A DNA stretch of 64,000 bases from Desulfuromonas sp. SDB (GTDB lineage: Bacteria; SDB-A). The notes beneath the pieces are model-generated. The model was not told the DNA's origin and did not search any database. It was given only the letters and a program-made list of their open reading frames with translations. Shown here in pieces: positions 17,792-26,476 of the stretch (its first letter is position 1; every line of letters starts with the position of its first letter). The translations under genes were made by a program, and so were the position numbers. The DNA lies in NCBI GenBank assembly GCA_001412365.1, contig LKUE01000319.1, positions 1-64,000 on the forward strand. Reading direction: 5' to 3'.

Positions 17792-19186
17792 ATGGAAATT
17801 AAGTTAACCAATACAATGTCCCGGGAAAAAGAGGTGTTTCAGCCGATTAAACCAAATAAAGTAAACATCTACACTTGCGGATTGACTGTATACAACTATG
17901 CTCATATTGGTAACTTAAGAGCTTATGTGTTCTCCGATATTTTGCGGAGGATGTTTGAATACAATGGATTTAAAGTAAACCATGTAATGAATATAACTGA
18001 TGTGGGTCATTTAACCGATGACCAGGATAGCGGAGAAGATAAATTGGAAAAAGGGGCGAGAAGAGAACATAAAACGGTTTGGGAAATTGCCCAGTACTAT
18101 ACGGATGAATTTATAAAAGATCTCAACCAGTTGAATATTATTATTCCTGAGGTTATGCCTAAAGCTACTGATCATATCTCGGAGATGATTGAATTGATAA
18201 AATTGATTGAAAAAAGAGGGTTTACCTATTCAGCAGGAGGTAACTTATATTTTGACACCACCCAATTGAAGGATTACGGAAAGCTGGCGCGGTTGAAATT
18301 AGATGCTGAAAAAACCAGAACCAGAGTGGAAGAAGATACCTACAAGAAAAATCCTTTTGACTTTGTGCTTTGGTTTACCCGGTATAAATATTCCAGTCAT
18401 TCCATGTTGTGGGATTCACCTTGGGGAAAGGGTTTCCCCGGCTGGCATGTGGAATGTTCGGCGATGTCCTCAAAATATTTAGGAAATCATTTTGACATCC
18501 ATACCGGAGGTATTGATCATATTCCGGTTCATCACACCAATGAAATTGCCCAAAGTGAAGTGGCTTTTGGCCACAAATGGGTAAATTACTGGCTGCACAA
18601 TGATTTTCTGGTAATCGAGGACAATCAGAAAATGGCTAAATCCAAACAAAATTTTTTGAGATTACAAACTCTTATTGACCGGGGATTTCATCCTCTGGAT
18701 TACCGGTATTTTCTGTTAGGAGCTCATTACCGAAAAAATCTGCTGTTCAGTTTTGACAATTTACAAGCAGCTAAGAATGCTGTGGAAAAATTGAGAGACT
18801 GGGTGATGAGATTGAAAAAAGTTGAAGATGAACCGGATCAAACTGCTTACCGGGAGTATCAGCAGCAGTTTAACCGGGAAATCAATGATGATTTAAATAC
18901 ACCCCGGGCTCTTTCAGTGTTATGGGAAGTGTTGAACCATGACCAGTTAAGTGGCGGGACGAAATTGAGTCTTCTGGAGAATTTTGATCAGGTTCTGGGT
19001 TTAAATTTGTCAACCGGGAAAAGTGAAGAATTACCGGAACAGTTAAAATTACTGGTAGGGAATAGAGATGAAGCCAGGAATCAAAAAAATTTCAAGTTAG
19101 CTGATCAATTGCGAAATGAAATCACCAGACTTGGTTATCAGGTAATTGATTCCCCGGAAGGTACTATTGTAAAAAAAATGAAATAA
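17792..19186 (+). CDS. cysS: Cysteinyl-tRNA synthetase
   Basis: A class I aminoacyl-tRNA synthetase, 464 aa from ATG 17792, which is 6 nt from AAGGAG (an upstream TTG at 17786 is not needed). The Zn-binding and HIGH regions are in YTCGLTVYNYAHIGNLR. Further zinc ligands are in GWHVECSAMS and the HTGGIDHIPVHHTNE block; KMSKS is KMAKSKQN. The C-terminal helical domain ends in LRNEITRLGYQV-DSPEGT. Confidence 0.96.
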   Translation: MEIKLTNTMSREKEVFQPIKPNKVNIYTCGLTVYNYAHIGNLRAYVFSDILRRMFEYNGFKVNHVMNITDVGHLTDDQDSGEDKLEKGARREHKTVWEIAQYYTDEFIKDLNQLNIIIPEVMPKATDHISEMIELIKLIEKRGFTYSAGGNLYFDTTQLKDYGKLARLKLDAEKTRTRVEEDTYKKNPFDFVLWFTRYKYSSHSMLWDSPWGKGFPGWHVECSAMSSKYLGNHFDIHTGGIDHIPVHHTNEIAQSEVAFGHKWVNYWLHNDFLVIEDNQKMAKSKQNFLRLQTLIDRGFHPLDYRYFLLGAHYRKNLLFSFDNLQAAKNAVEKLRDWVMRLKKVEDEPDQTAYREYQQQFNREINDDLNTPRALSVLWEVLNHDQLSGGTKLSLLENFDQVLGLNLSTGKSEELPEQLKLLVGNRDEARNQKNFKLADQLRNEITRLGYQVIDSPEGTIVKKMK

Positions 19187-19204
19187 ACTTATCAACCGAT
19201 AAGT
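19187..19204. other. Perfect inverted repeat between cysS and the VWA lipoprotein gene
   Basis: ACTTATC and GATAAGT (7 bp each) flank a 4-nt AACC loop, right after the cysS stop. No T-run follows, so it may be a weak RNA hairpin or a protein-binding site. Function unknown. Confidence 0.35.
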
Positions 19205-19233
19205 AGTATAGGTAAAAATAACAGGGAGGAAAA

Positions 19234-20964
19234 ATGAACAGGAATACTTGGCTGATAATAATAACTCTAGTGATAACCGCGATGGCGGTCAGCTGTTCTT
19301 ATACCCGGACCACCTATGAAAAAGTTGACGACTGGGAATATGATTCTGAAAAATTTGAAGATATGGATTACTTCAATGGAGCAGGAGGAAGTACCCCGGT
19401 CCAGTCTGCCCGGATAACCAATGCTCCCATGGTTATGGAGGAATGCTGTGAAGACGGTATAGGTTTTGCAGTAGGGGGAGCGATGGATATAAACAATTTC
19501 AGAGATAACATTGAAAATGATTATCTCCCTTTGCCCACGGACATAACTCCGGAAGGAATATTTTACGACTATTTCTTTGAAACCGGTCAAACTGAACCTT
19601 GTGAGGAATTATTCTGTCCATCCTACAGCACCGCAATTTCCAGAGATCCATTCAGCGGAGAAAAGGTCTATTATCTCTCGGTGGGTCTTAACTCCGGGCT
19701 TAAGGAAAGTGATTTTTCCCGGAAAAAGCTCAATCTGATTATCGTACTGGATATTTCCGGTTCGATGAGTTCGGGTTTCAACCGTTATTATTACGATCAA
19801 TTTGGCAATGAAGTGGAAATTGAAGCAAGTGAAGATCTTGACAAAACTAAAATGCAGATTGCCAATGAAGCAATTGTAGATTTATTAGATCATTTGGATG
19901 AAGATGACCGGTTTGGGATGGTTCTTTACGATGACCGGGCATATCTGGCTAAGCCGATGAGATTGGTAAAAGCTACCGATATGGAAAGTATTAAACAGCA
20001 TATATTGGAAATTACCCCCCAGGGCGGAACTAACATGGCCGCAGGAATGGAAATGGGCACGGAATTGTATGAAGAATTGTTAAATGTAGATCAAAGTGAA
20101 TATGAAAACCGAATTATTTTTCTCACCGATGCCATGCCTAATACCGGTGAAACCAGCGAGCAGGGATTATTTGGAATGATGCAAAATAATGCTGATCAAG
20201 GTATTTACACCACCTTCATCGGGATAGGGCTTGATTTCAATACCGAATTAATTGAAGCAATCACTAAGATTAAGGGGGCAAACTACTATTCGGTAAGAAC
20301 ACCTCAGGAATTCAAGGAAAGAATGGACGAGGGGTTCGATTTCATGGTCACTCCCCTGGTATTCAACCTGGAACTGGTTTTACAAGCAGAAGGATATGAC
20401 ATTGAAAAAGTTTACGGTTCCCCGGAAGCAGATGAAGCTACCGGAGAAATTATGAGTGTCAACACCTTATTCCCCTCCAAGAGAGTGGAAGGTGAAACCA
20501 GAGGTGGGTTGGTTCTGCTAAAGCTGACTAAAACATCTTCCGATGGGTCAATTGAGATAAGAGTCAGTTATGAAGACCGGGAAGGAAATGTTGAAGATGT
20601 AGTAGATGAAGTGGAATTTTCAGATGCAGATCAGGATTACTACGACAACTCTGGAATCAGAAAAGGCATTCTGCTTTCCCGTTATGTTGACCTGGTCAAA
20701 AACTGGCTGATGGATGAACGATTAAAAAATGAATATATGGAAGATCAGCCATTGGTTACCAGAGAAGACGGAATTATTGTTCCACCTCCTTTTGACATTG
20801 AACTGGGAAGATGGGAAAGACAATCCATGCCCCTCACTGTATCATCCCACTATCAGGAATTATTTGAAGACTTTTATGATTATTTCCAGGTGGAAATGGA
20901 AGCGTTGGGAGACACCACCTTGCAGCAGGAACTGGATATTTTAAACAAACTGATACGTCTATAA
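19234..20964 (+). CDS. VWA-domain lipoprotein (YfbK-like)
   Basis: A 576-aa lipoprotein. The signal peptide ends in a lipobox AVSC with Cys21. The mature N-terminus is acidic and low-complexity. A von Willebrand factor A domain spans about residues 160-360: MIDAS motif DISGSMSSG near 172, the conserved Thr in QGGTNMAAGM, and TDAMPNTG near 300. The C-terminal ~200 residues are a beta-rich region followed by an ISR-type helix (GIRKGILLSRYVDLVKNW). This architecture resembles YfbK-like surface lipoproteins. Partner unknown. GGGAGG precedes the ATG, and a good terminator follows. Confidence 0.8.
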   Translation: MNRNTWLIIITLVITAMAVSCSYTRTTYEKVDDWEYDSEKFEDMDYFNGAGGSTPVQSARITNAPMVMEECCEDGIGFAVGGAMDINNFRDNIENDYLPLPTDITPEGIFYDYFFETGQTEPCEELFCPSYSTAISRDPFSGEKVYYLSVGLNSGLKESDFSRKKLNLIIVLDISGSMSSGFNRYYYDQFGNEVEIEASEDLDKTKMQIANEAIVDLLDHLDEDDRFGMVLYDDRAYLAKPMRLVKATDMESIKQHILEITPQGGTNMAAGMEMGTELYEELLNVDQSEYENRIIFLTDAMPNTGETSEQGLFGMMQNNADQGIYTTFIGIGLDFNTELIEAITKIKGANYYSVRTPQEFKERMDEGFDFMVTPLVFNLELVLQAEGYDIEKVYGSPEADEATGEIMSVNTLFPSKRVEGETRGGLVLLKLTKTSSDGSIEIRVSYEDREGNVEDVVDEVEFSDADQDYYDNSGIRKGILLSRYVDLVKNWLMDERLKNEYMEDQPLVTREDGIIVPPPFDIELGRWERQSMPLTVSSHYQELFEDFYDYFQVEMEALGDTTLQQELDILNKLIRL

Positions 20965-20986
20965 TTTTAACTGATCCTTTTACCAA

Positions 20987-21018
20987 AAAGCCACCAGTTT
21001 AAGGTGGCTTTTTTTTTT
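20987..21018 (+). terminator. Intrinsic terminator after the VWA lipoprotein gene
   Basis: AAAGCCACC pairs with GGTGGCTTT across a 7-nt loop (20996-21002), followed by a run of about ten T. This is the clearest rho-independent terminator in the window. Confidence 0.85.
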
Positions 21019-21067
21019 GACCAGGTGTAAATTTAAATTACCGGGAAAAATAAAGCGGCTATAAATT

Positions 21068-21991
21068 ATGAAGATATTTTTTCTAATTTTTATTCTCCTT
21101 ATTTTAAATAATGAATTAGAGTCTGATATTTTAGTTCAGCAAATCCCGGATACTTTGTTTCCCTTGGGAGTATTATGCCAAAAGGATAGTGTTTTCCCGT
21201 TTAATTCAGAGGCTTGTGACGATATTTTAATTACCCTGAATGATTGGAGATTGGATTCAGTAACTACCTGGTGGTTAACCGGTTCAGGTTTTGTCTCCTG
21301 GGCAGAGGTTTCGAATATTAGATTGAAGATCTATCCGGACAGCGGAATCAATCCCCCCATGCCCAGGGATTCGTCAATCTACCTGACAATAATTGAGAAT
21401 AGCCAAATATCAGTAATTCCTTTAAGTCAGGATATATGGAGAGTAACCATTGAACTTCCTGATTCATACTGTTTAAATTTCAATCAACGATTTTGGGTGA
21501 CGGTTCAACCTTCTAATATATTCGGTTCCAATGGTAAAACTTTTTGGATTGCAGACACCGGGATAGGCAACGGATTCTCTGGGTATTACCGTTGTTCAAC
21601 ATTGGGTTATCCTCAGTGGACTGGAATTAATACTGTTTTTCAGCAGGATTATGAGATGGGAATGATCATATGGGGAGAGACAGTTAATCATATTGAGGAA
21701 TATCTTTTTGATCAACCTCAGCAGAATGAAATCATTTTCACTTATTTAGGATATGAAAAATTGCAGTTACATTTAGAGTTGTTTTCAGAAGCTGAAGTAA
21801 GTTTAGGGGTTTATGATATGGTGGGAAGAATGGTTGGTATGGTTGAATACGGAAGATTGGGCAGAGGAAATCATATTATTGAATGGAATACAGCGTTTGA
21901 GCGGGATCAGAAATTACCCTCGGGAATTTATTTCTACACATTGGCAGTAGAAAAAAATATATTCACAGGTAAATTTCCTTTGATCAGATAG
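21068..21991 (+). CDS. Secreted protein with C-terminal Por/type IX-like sorting domain
   Basis: A 307-aa protein with a short hydrophobic signal (residues 1-20, ending ELESD). The middle part is a beta-sandwich-like region rich in Trp and Asp with no family recognised. The last ~85 residues match the T9SS type A / FlgD Ig-like C-terminal module: VSLGVYDMVGRMV, GNHIIEWN, LPSGIYFYTL, and final strand TGKFPLIR. Such domains direct export by the Por system in FCB bacteria. No Por genes are in the window. It starts at ATG 21068, 50 nt after the terminator. Confidence 0.75.
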   Translation: MKIFFLIFILLILNNELESDILVQQIPDTLFPLGVLCQKDSVFPFNSEACDDILITLNDWRLDSVTTWWLTGSGFVSWAEVSNIRLKIYPDSGINPPMPRDSSIYLTIIENSQISVIPLSQDIWRVTIELPDSYCLNFNQRFWVTVQPSNIFGSNGKTFWIADTGIGNGFSGYYRCSTLGYPQWTGINTVFQQDYEMGMIIWGETVNHIEEYLFDQPQQNEIIFTYLGYEKLQLHLELFSEAEVSLGVYDMVGRMVGMVEYGRLGRGNHIIEWNTAFERDQKLPSGIYFYTLAVEKNIFTGKFPLIR

Positions 21992-22021
21992 ATGTTGAGT
22001 TTTTGCAAAGAGATAGCTTGT

Positions 22022-22050
22022 TTGACATAGTGCGCACATTGTGATATTAT
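22022..22050 (+). promoter_or_regulatory. Near-consensus promoter with palindrome in its spacer
   Basis: TTGACA (22022-22027) and TATTAT (22045-22050) are spaced by exactly 17 nt. The spacer holds a perfect 8-bp palindrome GTGCGCAC (22030-22037). Transcription should begin about 10 nt before the small gene at 22067. A palindrome between -35 and -10 is an ideal repressor site, here perhaps for the ribbon-helix-helix protein it drives. Confidence 0.7.
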
Positions 22051-22066
22051 TAAATAAAGTTAAGTT

Positions 22067-22282
22067 ATGAAAGATAAAAAAGATTATAAATTATCCGCTC
22101 CAATAAAAAAAACAATTAAACCTGAAACTAAAATGAATATTAGAATTGATCCCCAAGAGCTTAGATTAATTAAACTGAAAGCGGAACAGGAAGGATTGAA
22201 ATATCAGACTTTTGTTAAAAGCATTCTGCATAAATATATTACCGGTCAATTGGTGGATAAAGAAAAGATATTTTTTAGATAG
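22067..22282 (+). CDS. Orphan ribbon-helix-helix protein (CopG/BrnA-type antitoxin-like)
   Basis: A 71-aa basic protein. The segment KMNIRIDPQELRLIKLKAEQ resembles the beta strand plus helix of CopG/BrnA-type ribbon-helix-helix DNA-binding antitoxins. It continues with a second helix FVKSILHKYITGQL. No toxin gene is adjacent: only 75 nt lie upstream and the next gene is an aminotransferase. It has a strong dedicated promoter and almost no leader. It may be an orphan antitoxin or a stand-alone autoregulator. Confidence 0.65.
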   Translation: MKDKKDYKLSAPIKKTIKPETKMNIRIDPQELRLIKLKAEQEGLKYQTFVKSILHKYITGQLVDKEKIFFR

Positions 22283-22441
22283 ATAGGGGAAGTACATATC
22301 TGAGTTAGTGCTACGTAAATATACTCAGCTATCGAGTATAAGCTGAACTGATTTTAAACAAATCATTATCTGTACATCTCAGCATCCGTTCAATTCTCCA
22401 GTTAGAATATTATTAACACACTTACCCCAGGAGGTTTTACG

Positions 22442-23932
22442 ATGAAACCAGTTAAGTTTTATGATGCATTGATAAATAATACAGTTGAACATCCGGAGAG
22501 GAATAATGCCACCTCTCAAAGACTGTTTGAAGTAATGGAAAATGTTCTTCCGGGAAAACAAGCAGAAGATTTTACCAACCACTTAAAGAAAAAACTGGGC
22601 AATCCACACCCTCATAGCGCATTAACCAGCCAGCAGGCAAATATAATAATTGATGAGTTTGATCAGTTTAATGTAAAAACAGAAGATTTAACTGAAATCA
22701 TTGATCAGTTGTTTTTGTGTGAACTGTCCACCCAGGAAATTCTTCAGCTTCATCGGACTTATAAAATACCTGTCTCTAAATTGGAAACAGATATTTTGCC
22801 GGTACAGGGCAATGGATGCTGGATAAGAGACAGCAAAGGAGACTGGTTCCTGGACTTGGATAGTAATTACAGTGCTTCCAATTTAGGAATGGCTAATTTG
22901 GAAATTGCCAAAGGTCTTTATCATCAGGCAAAAACCTTGATCTCGATGAAAGAAGACCGAATACAGGTAGCCCGGGCAAGGTTTCTCAAAGAAATCAGCC
23001 AAATGATGCCCCGGGGATTGACTAATTTTTACTGGCAGAATTCAGGGGGAGAAGCGGTGGATAAAGCTCTGAAAATTGCTAAAGCTTATACCCAAACCAA
23101 ACAGGTGGTTGCGTTTAGGCATGGTTTTCACGGCAGGACTCATGGTGCAGTGGCAGTTACCCATAATTTAAAATACCGCAAACCCTTTTTGCTGGATCAG
23201 GAAGACTGGGTTCACTTTGCTGATTTCAACGACCTGGAATCGGTTAAGAGAGTCTTGGATGAAACCGGAAGCAAGATAATCATAATGGAAATGGTGCAGG
23301 GGGAAGAGGCAGGAAATTTGCCGGCTGATCAGGGTTTCATAAACCAATTATGGGATTTTGCCAGAGAAAACAACATAATTATAATTGACGATGAAGTCCA
23401 GGCAGGATTCGGCAGAACTGCCAGGAAACGGGGAGACTGGTTTGCCTGCATGAGTTATGAGGTTGTCCCGGATATAATGGTTATAGGAAAGTCGTTCGGA
23501 GGGGGCTATCCGGTTACCGCCGTAGTAACAAGTTCAAACATAAGTGAACAGATGAAACCGGGCTATGATGGATCAACTTTTGGAGGTAATCCCATGGCTA
23601 TGGTTTCTGCTCTTATTGCCACCCGTCAGATGAGAAGGAAAAACATTACCGAAAATGTGATAGAACGCTCAACACAAATTGAGCAGGGTTTCTCCGCTCT
23701 TCAAAACAAGTATGACCTGGTAAAAGATTTTCGTGTTTACGGCTTGATGATTGCTTTAGATCTGGGAAATGAGCAACAGGTGAAAATAATGCAGGAAAAA
23801 CTGAGAGATAACGGGGTTAAATCGTCCCTGTCCACCGGAAAATATATTAGATTTCTACCCCCCACGATAATTTCAGCGGGAGAAGTTGATTATTTTTTAA
23901 ACACCCTGGATGAAGTAATCGGTAATTTGTAA
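22442..23932 (+). CDS. Class III PLP-dependent aminotransferase with N-terminal extension
   Basis: A 496-aa aminotransferase of the acetylornithine/4-aminobutyrate/lysine-6 class. The PLP-binding parts are FYWQNSGGEAVDKALKIA, FRHGFHGRTHGAVAV, DDEVQAGFGRT and the Schiff-base Lys in IGKSFGGGYP (about residue 350). The first ~115 residues are an extension absent from the ~400-aa members, containing helical segments of unknown role. AGGAGG lies 7 nt before ATG 22442. Substrate cannot be told from sequence; there are no amino-acid pathway neighbours. Confidence 0.85.
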   Translation: MKPVKFYDALINNTVEHPERNNATSQRLFEVMENVLPGKQAEDFTNHLKKKLGNPHPHSALTSQQANIIIDEFDQFNVKTEDLTEIIDQLFLCELSTQEILQLHRTYKIPVSKLETDILPVQGNGCWIRDSKGDWFLDLDSNYSASNLGMANLEIAKGLYHQAKTLISMKEDRIQVARARFLKEISQMMPRGLTNFYWQNSGGEAVDKALKIAKAYTQTKQVVAFRHGFHGRTHGAVAVTHNLKYRKPFLLDQEDWVHFADFNDLESVKRVLDETGSKIIIMEMVQGEEAGNLPADQGFINQLWDFARENNIIIIDDEVQAGFGRTARKRGDWFACMSYEVVPDIMVIGKSFGGGYPVTAVVTSSNISEQMKPGYDGSTFGGNPMAMVSALIATRQMRRKNITENVIERSTQIEQGFSALQNKYDLVKDFRVYGLMIALDLGNEQQVKIMQEKLRDNGVKSSLSTGKYIRFLPPTIISAGEVDYFLNTLDEVIGNL

Positions 23933-23944
23933 ATCAACTGTACA

Positions 23945-24634
23945 TTACTTAAGCTGATTGTTTAAAGGTAGTTTAGCTATGCTGTGGGAAAAAACCTGCA
24001 TCAGATAGAAGATCAATATCCATTTGACCAGTAAATTTAATAACTCCTGGTCAATGGGAATGAACAGAATCAGGATTATACCCAGTAGAAAAATTGGAAA
24101 AAAAGAAAAAAGCAGAAGTTTTGATTTAAAATCCAGTTCTGCCAGTATTTTTAGAATGTTCATATCCTTGAACAGAGAATAACCCAGAAAATTTACCGGG
24201 AAAATACAGGCAAAGATAAAAGGGAATAATATCTTTCCTAATTTGTAAAAGTAAGCCATGAAAGTTGAACTGTAAATAACCGCAACAAAAAATACCAGAA
24301 TACAGGTAATTACCAGAGATTGAAAAAAGGTAAACATCAGAGGTATAACTGCATGAATCCAACTCATTAATGAAATTTCCTGGATTTCCCAGAGAGGAGG
24401 TTTATCTTCTCCTCTGTAGGCAGACTGAATTATCTGCTGGAAATAACTGAAGGAAAATCCAGTTAAAGCGGCAAACATAAGCAGGCATACCAATGCAGCA
24501 TAGACACCCAGTAAACTGGTTCCAAACCAGGTTAAAAAGTAAATTAAGACAAGTATAACAGTACTGGCGGCAAGGGGAACCAGACCTTCCAGGTTTAATG
24601 GATAAGTAAAATATCTGTGTATTTTTTTTATTAT
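23945..24634 (-). CDS. Membrane protein, Yip1/DUF4013-like, with unclear start codon
   Basis: A hydrophobic protein with about five membrane segments and an internal GEDKPPLWEIQE motif like the GE--P-W motif of Yip1/DUF4013-type proteins. The first standard start (TTG 24493) would give 182 aa, but the frame is open upstream to 24634 and that part encodes a family-like N-terminus (HRYFTYPLNLEGLVPLAAS). AAGGA sits just before this extension, next to ATA ATA AAA codons and no ATG, GTG or TTG. I mark the longer frame. Either a rare start codon is used or the start was lost. Function unknown. Confidence 0.6.
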   Translation of the reverse strand: MIKKIHRYFTYPLNLEGLVPLAASTVILVLIYFLTWFGTSLLGVYAALVCLLMFAALTGFSFSYFQQIIQSAYRGEDKPPLWEIQEISLMSWIHAVIPLMFTFFQSLVITCILVFFVAVIYSSTFMAYFYKLGKILFPFIFACIFPVNFLGYSLFKDMNILKILAELDFKSKLLLFSFFPIFLLGIILILFIPIDQELLNLLVKWILIFYLMQVFSHSIAKLPLNNQLK

Positions 24635-24650
24635 TTAATCCTTAATAAAT

Positions 24651-25742
24651 TTATAAAAAGCTGTTTATCTGAACTTTTATCTTTCTGGAAATAAAATCAG
24701 TTCCTTCCCCCGGATTGAAGTAGAGGATGCTTAATATGCTGTCGTCAATTACATCCATTTGATAGGGCAGAAGACAATTATCTCCCTCTAAACAGATAGT
24801 GGATAGATAAAATGATCCGGTATAAGCAAAGGAAGGCAGTTTGTAGATATCCACCAATCCGAATTTCTCCGACCGGAAAAAATCATCATGGTATTTCCAC
24901 CCATTCTGCCAAAGCCGGAAAAACAATACAAACATATAATTTTCACTGAATTCAATAGATTGACAGGGAGTGCTCCTTATTCTCAGTTGGCTGGTGGGAT
25001 GATATTGGTCAACGGGAGTTTCGAAGACAATAGGCACACTCCAGTCATGATGGACTCTGCCGAAACTGTCCAATAAATCTCCGGTAAAAATATTGAAAAT
25101 TTTAAATTTGTCATGGAAGTAGTCATACCAGAACAGTAAATTTTTATAAACAGCGACATTTCCGCCAATGGGTTTTAAAATCCCCTGGTTGTAAAGATGA
25201 TTACGGTATCTCTCCACCGGATAGGGGATGGTCTGACCGAAGGAATTCAGTTTTATACTGTTTTTCAAATCGTAAATTACGAATAACTGATCATTGGACA
25301 ATAAATCAGAATATAAAATGGTACTGTCATCTATGATGAATAAATTGGAAATTTTAGCAGGTATCCGGTGTTCCCGGATATAATTGAAACTGCTGTCGTA
25401 AATGATAATTTTGGTCAAGGTAGAACAGAAAATTATAAAATTATCCTGAAAAAACAATGCACATCTGGGAAATTTAAATTCTCCGGGACCTTCTCCTACT
25501 TTTTCAATTTTTTCAGTAGTGCTTTCAGATAAATTAATTATTGTTACCGCTTTTTGGTAAAATCCACAGATTGCCCGGTTGTCCTGGAAAGAGATTAAAT
25601 CACCGTAGTAATTTTCAGTAAATATGCTGTCTTCACGTAAAATTTCAATTTCTAAAACAACAGTATTGTCCTGGTGATTTTTACAACTCAATAATGTAAT
25701 TAATAAAATCAGTGACCAGTTCTTTATTATGATTTCCTTCAT
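24651..25742 (-). CDS. 6-bladed beta-propeller lipoprotein
   Basis: A 363-aa protein with a lipoprotein signal (lipobox LLSC, Cys20). The mature part has repeated hydrophobic strands and a GEGPGEFKFPR motif typical of the 6-bladed beta-propeller (NHL-like) lipoproteins common in FCB bacteria. About five to six blades can be recognised (FGQ, FGRVHHDW turns). Likely anchored in the outer membrane or periplasm. No substrate can be inferred. It lies upstream of the Yip1-like gene on the same strand and is divergent from the ABC genes. Confidence 0.75.
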   Translation of the reverse strand: MKEIIIKNWSLILLITLLSCKNHQDNTVVLEIEILREDSIFTENYYGDLISFQDNRAICGFYQKAVTIINLSESTTEKIEKVGEGPGEFKFPRCALFFQDNFIIFCSTLTKIIIYDSSFNYIREHRIPAKISNLFIIDDSTILYSDLLSNDQLFVIYDLKNSIKLNSFGQTIPYPVERYRNHLYNQGILKPIGGNVAVYKNLLFWYDYFHDKFKIFNIFTGDLLDSFGRVHHDWSVPIVFETPVDQYHPTSQLRIRSTPCQSIEFSENYMFVLFFRLWQNGWKYHDDFFRSEKFGLVDIYKLPSFAYTGSFYLSTICLEGDNCLLPYQMDVIDDSILSILYFNPGEGTDFISRKIKVQINSFL

Positions 25743-25825
25743 TTGGTTAAGTTAATAGTATTTATGATTAATATTCAACAAAAAATACCATAGTGGAAAA
25801 TTCATCTCTATGATATAAATTTTCT

Positions 25826-26476
25826 ATGTCGATTTTTAAAGCAGAACAAGTTTCGGTAAACCTCGATCCCAAATTTTCCGTACTGGATTTAAATTTAACT
25901 GTTGAAGAAAAGGAAAAAATATTGTTGTTCGGTAAATCCGGTTCGGGTAAAACTACAATTTTAAAAATGTTTTTAGGATTTGTGATCCCCTCCCAGGGAA
26001 AGCTGTTCTTCCGGGATGAGGAGATAAACTGCCGCAACATCTGGGATCTCCGTTCCCAGGTCTCCTATGTAAGTCAGAATAACAATATCGGGGATATCCC
26101 AGTAAAAGAGGTAATAGATAGAATCATGTCATTTAAAGTTAACCGGAACATTCAGTATAAACATAAATTAAATCAATACCTGGATTTATTTGAAAAACCC
26201 CTAGAAATCCTGGACAAGGAATTCAGTGACTTGTCGGGAGGAGAACAGCAGATAATCAATATCATCATCAGTCTGCTTCTGGAAAGAAAAATATTTTTAC
26301 TGGATGAAATAACTTCATCCCTGGATGTTGAATTGAAAAACAAAGTTCAGCGGTACTTCATTCAACAGGAGCAATGCACTGAAATTATTGTATCCCACGA
26401 TCAGAGCTGGATGGAATTTAATAATATTAAAACCATAACCGTGGACAGTATATGGGCGCAAAAGATATATCACTGA
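25826..26476 (+). CDS. ABC transporter ATP-binding protein, FetA/YbbL-like
   Basis: The 216-aa ATPase subunit of an ABC exporter. It shows Walker A GKSGSGKTT, a Q-loop (VSYVSQNNN), the signature LSGGEQQ and Walker B IFLLDEITSSLD with the switch His in VSHDQ. It overlaps the permease gene by 25 nt. The pair matches E. coli FetA-FetB (YbbL-YbbM), implicated in iron export and oxidative stress resistance. The ribosome site is weak. The role here is inferred from the partner. Confidence 0.85.
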   Translation: MSIFKAEQVSVNLDPKFSVLDLNLTVEEKEKILLFGKSGSGKTTILKMFLGFVIPSQGKLFFRDEEINCRNIWDLRSQVSYVSQNNNIGDIPVKEVIDRIMSFKVNRNIQYKHKLNQYLDLFEKPLEILDKEFSDLSGGEQQIINIIISLLLERKIFLLDEITSSLDVELKNKVQRYFIQQEQCTEIIVSHDQSWMEFNNIKTITVDSIWAQKIYH

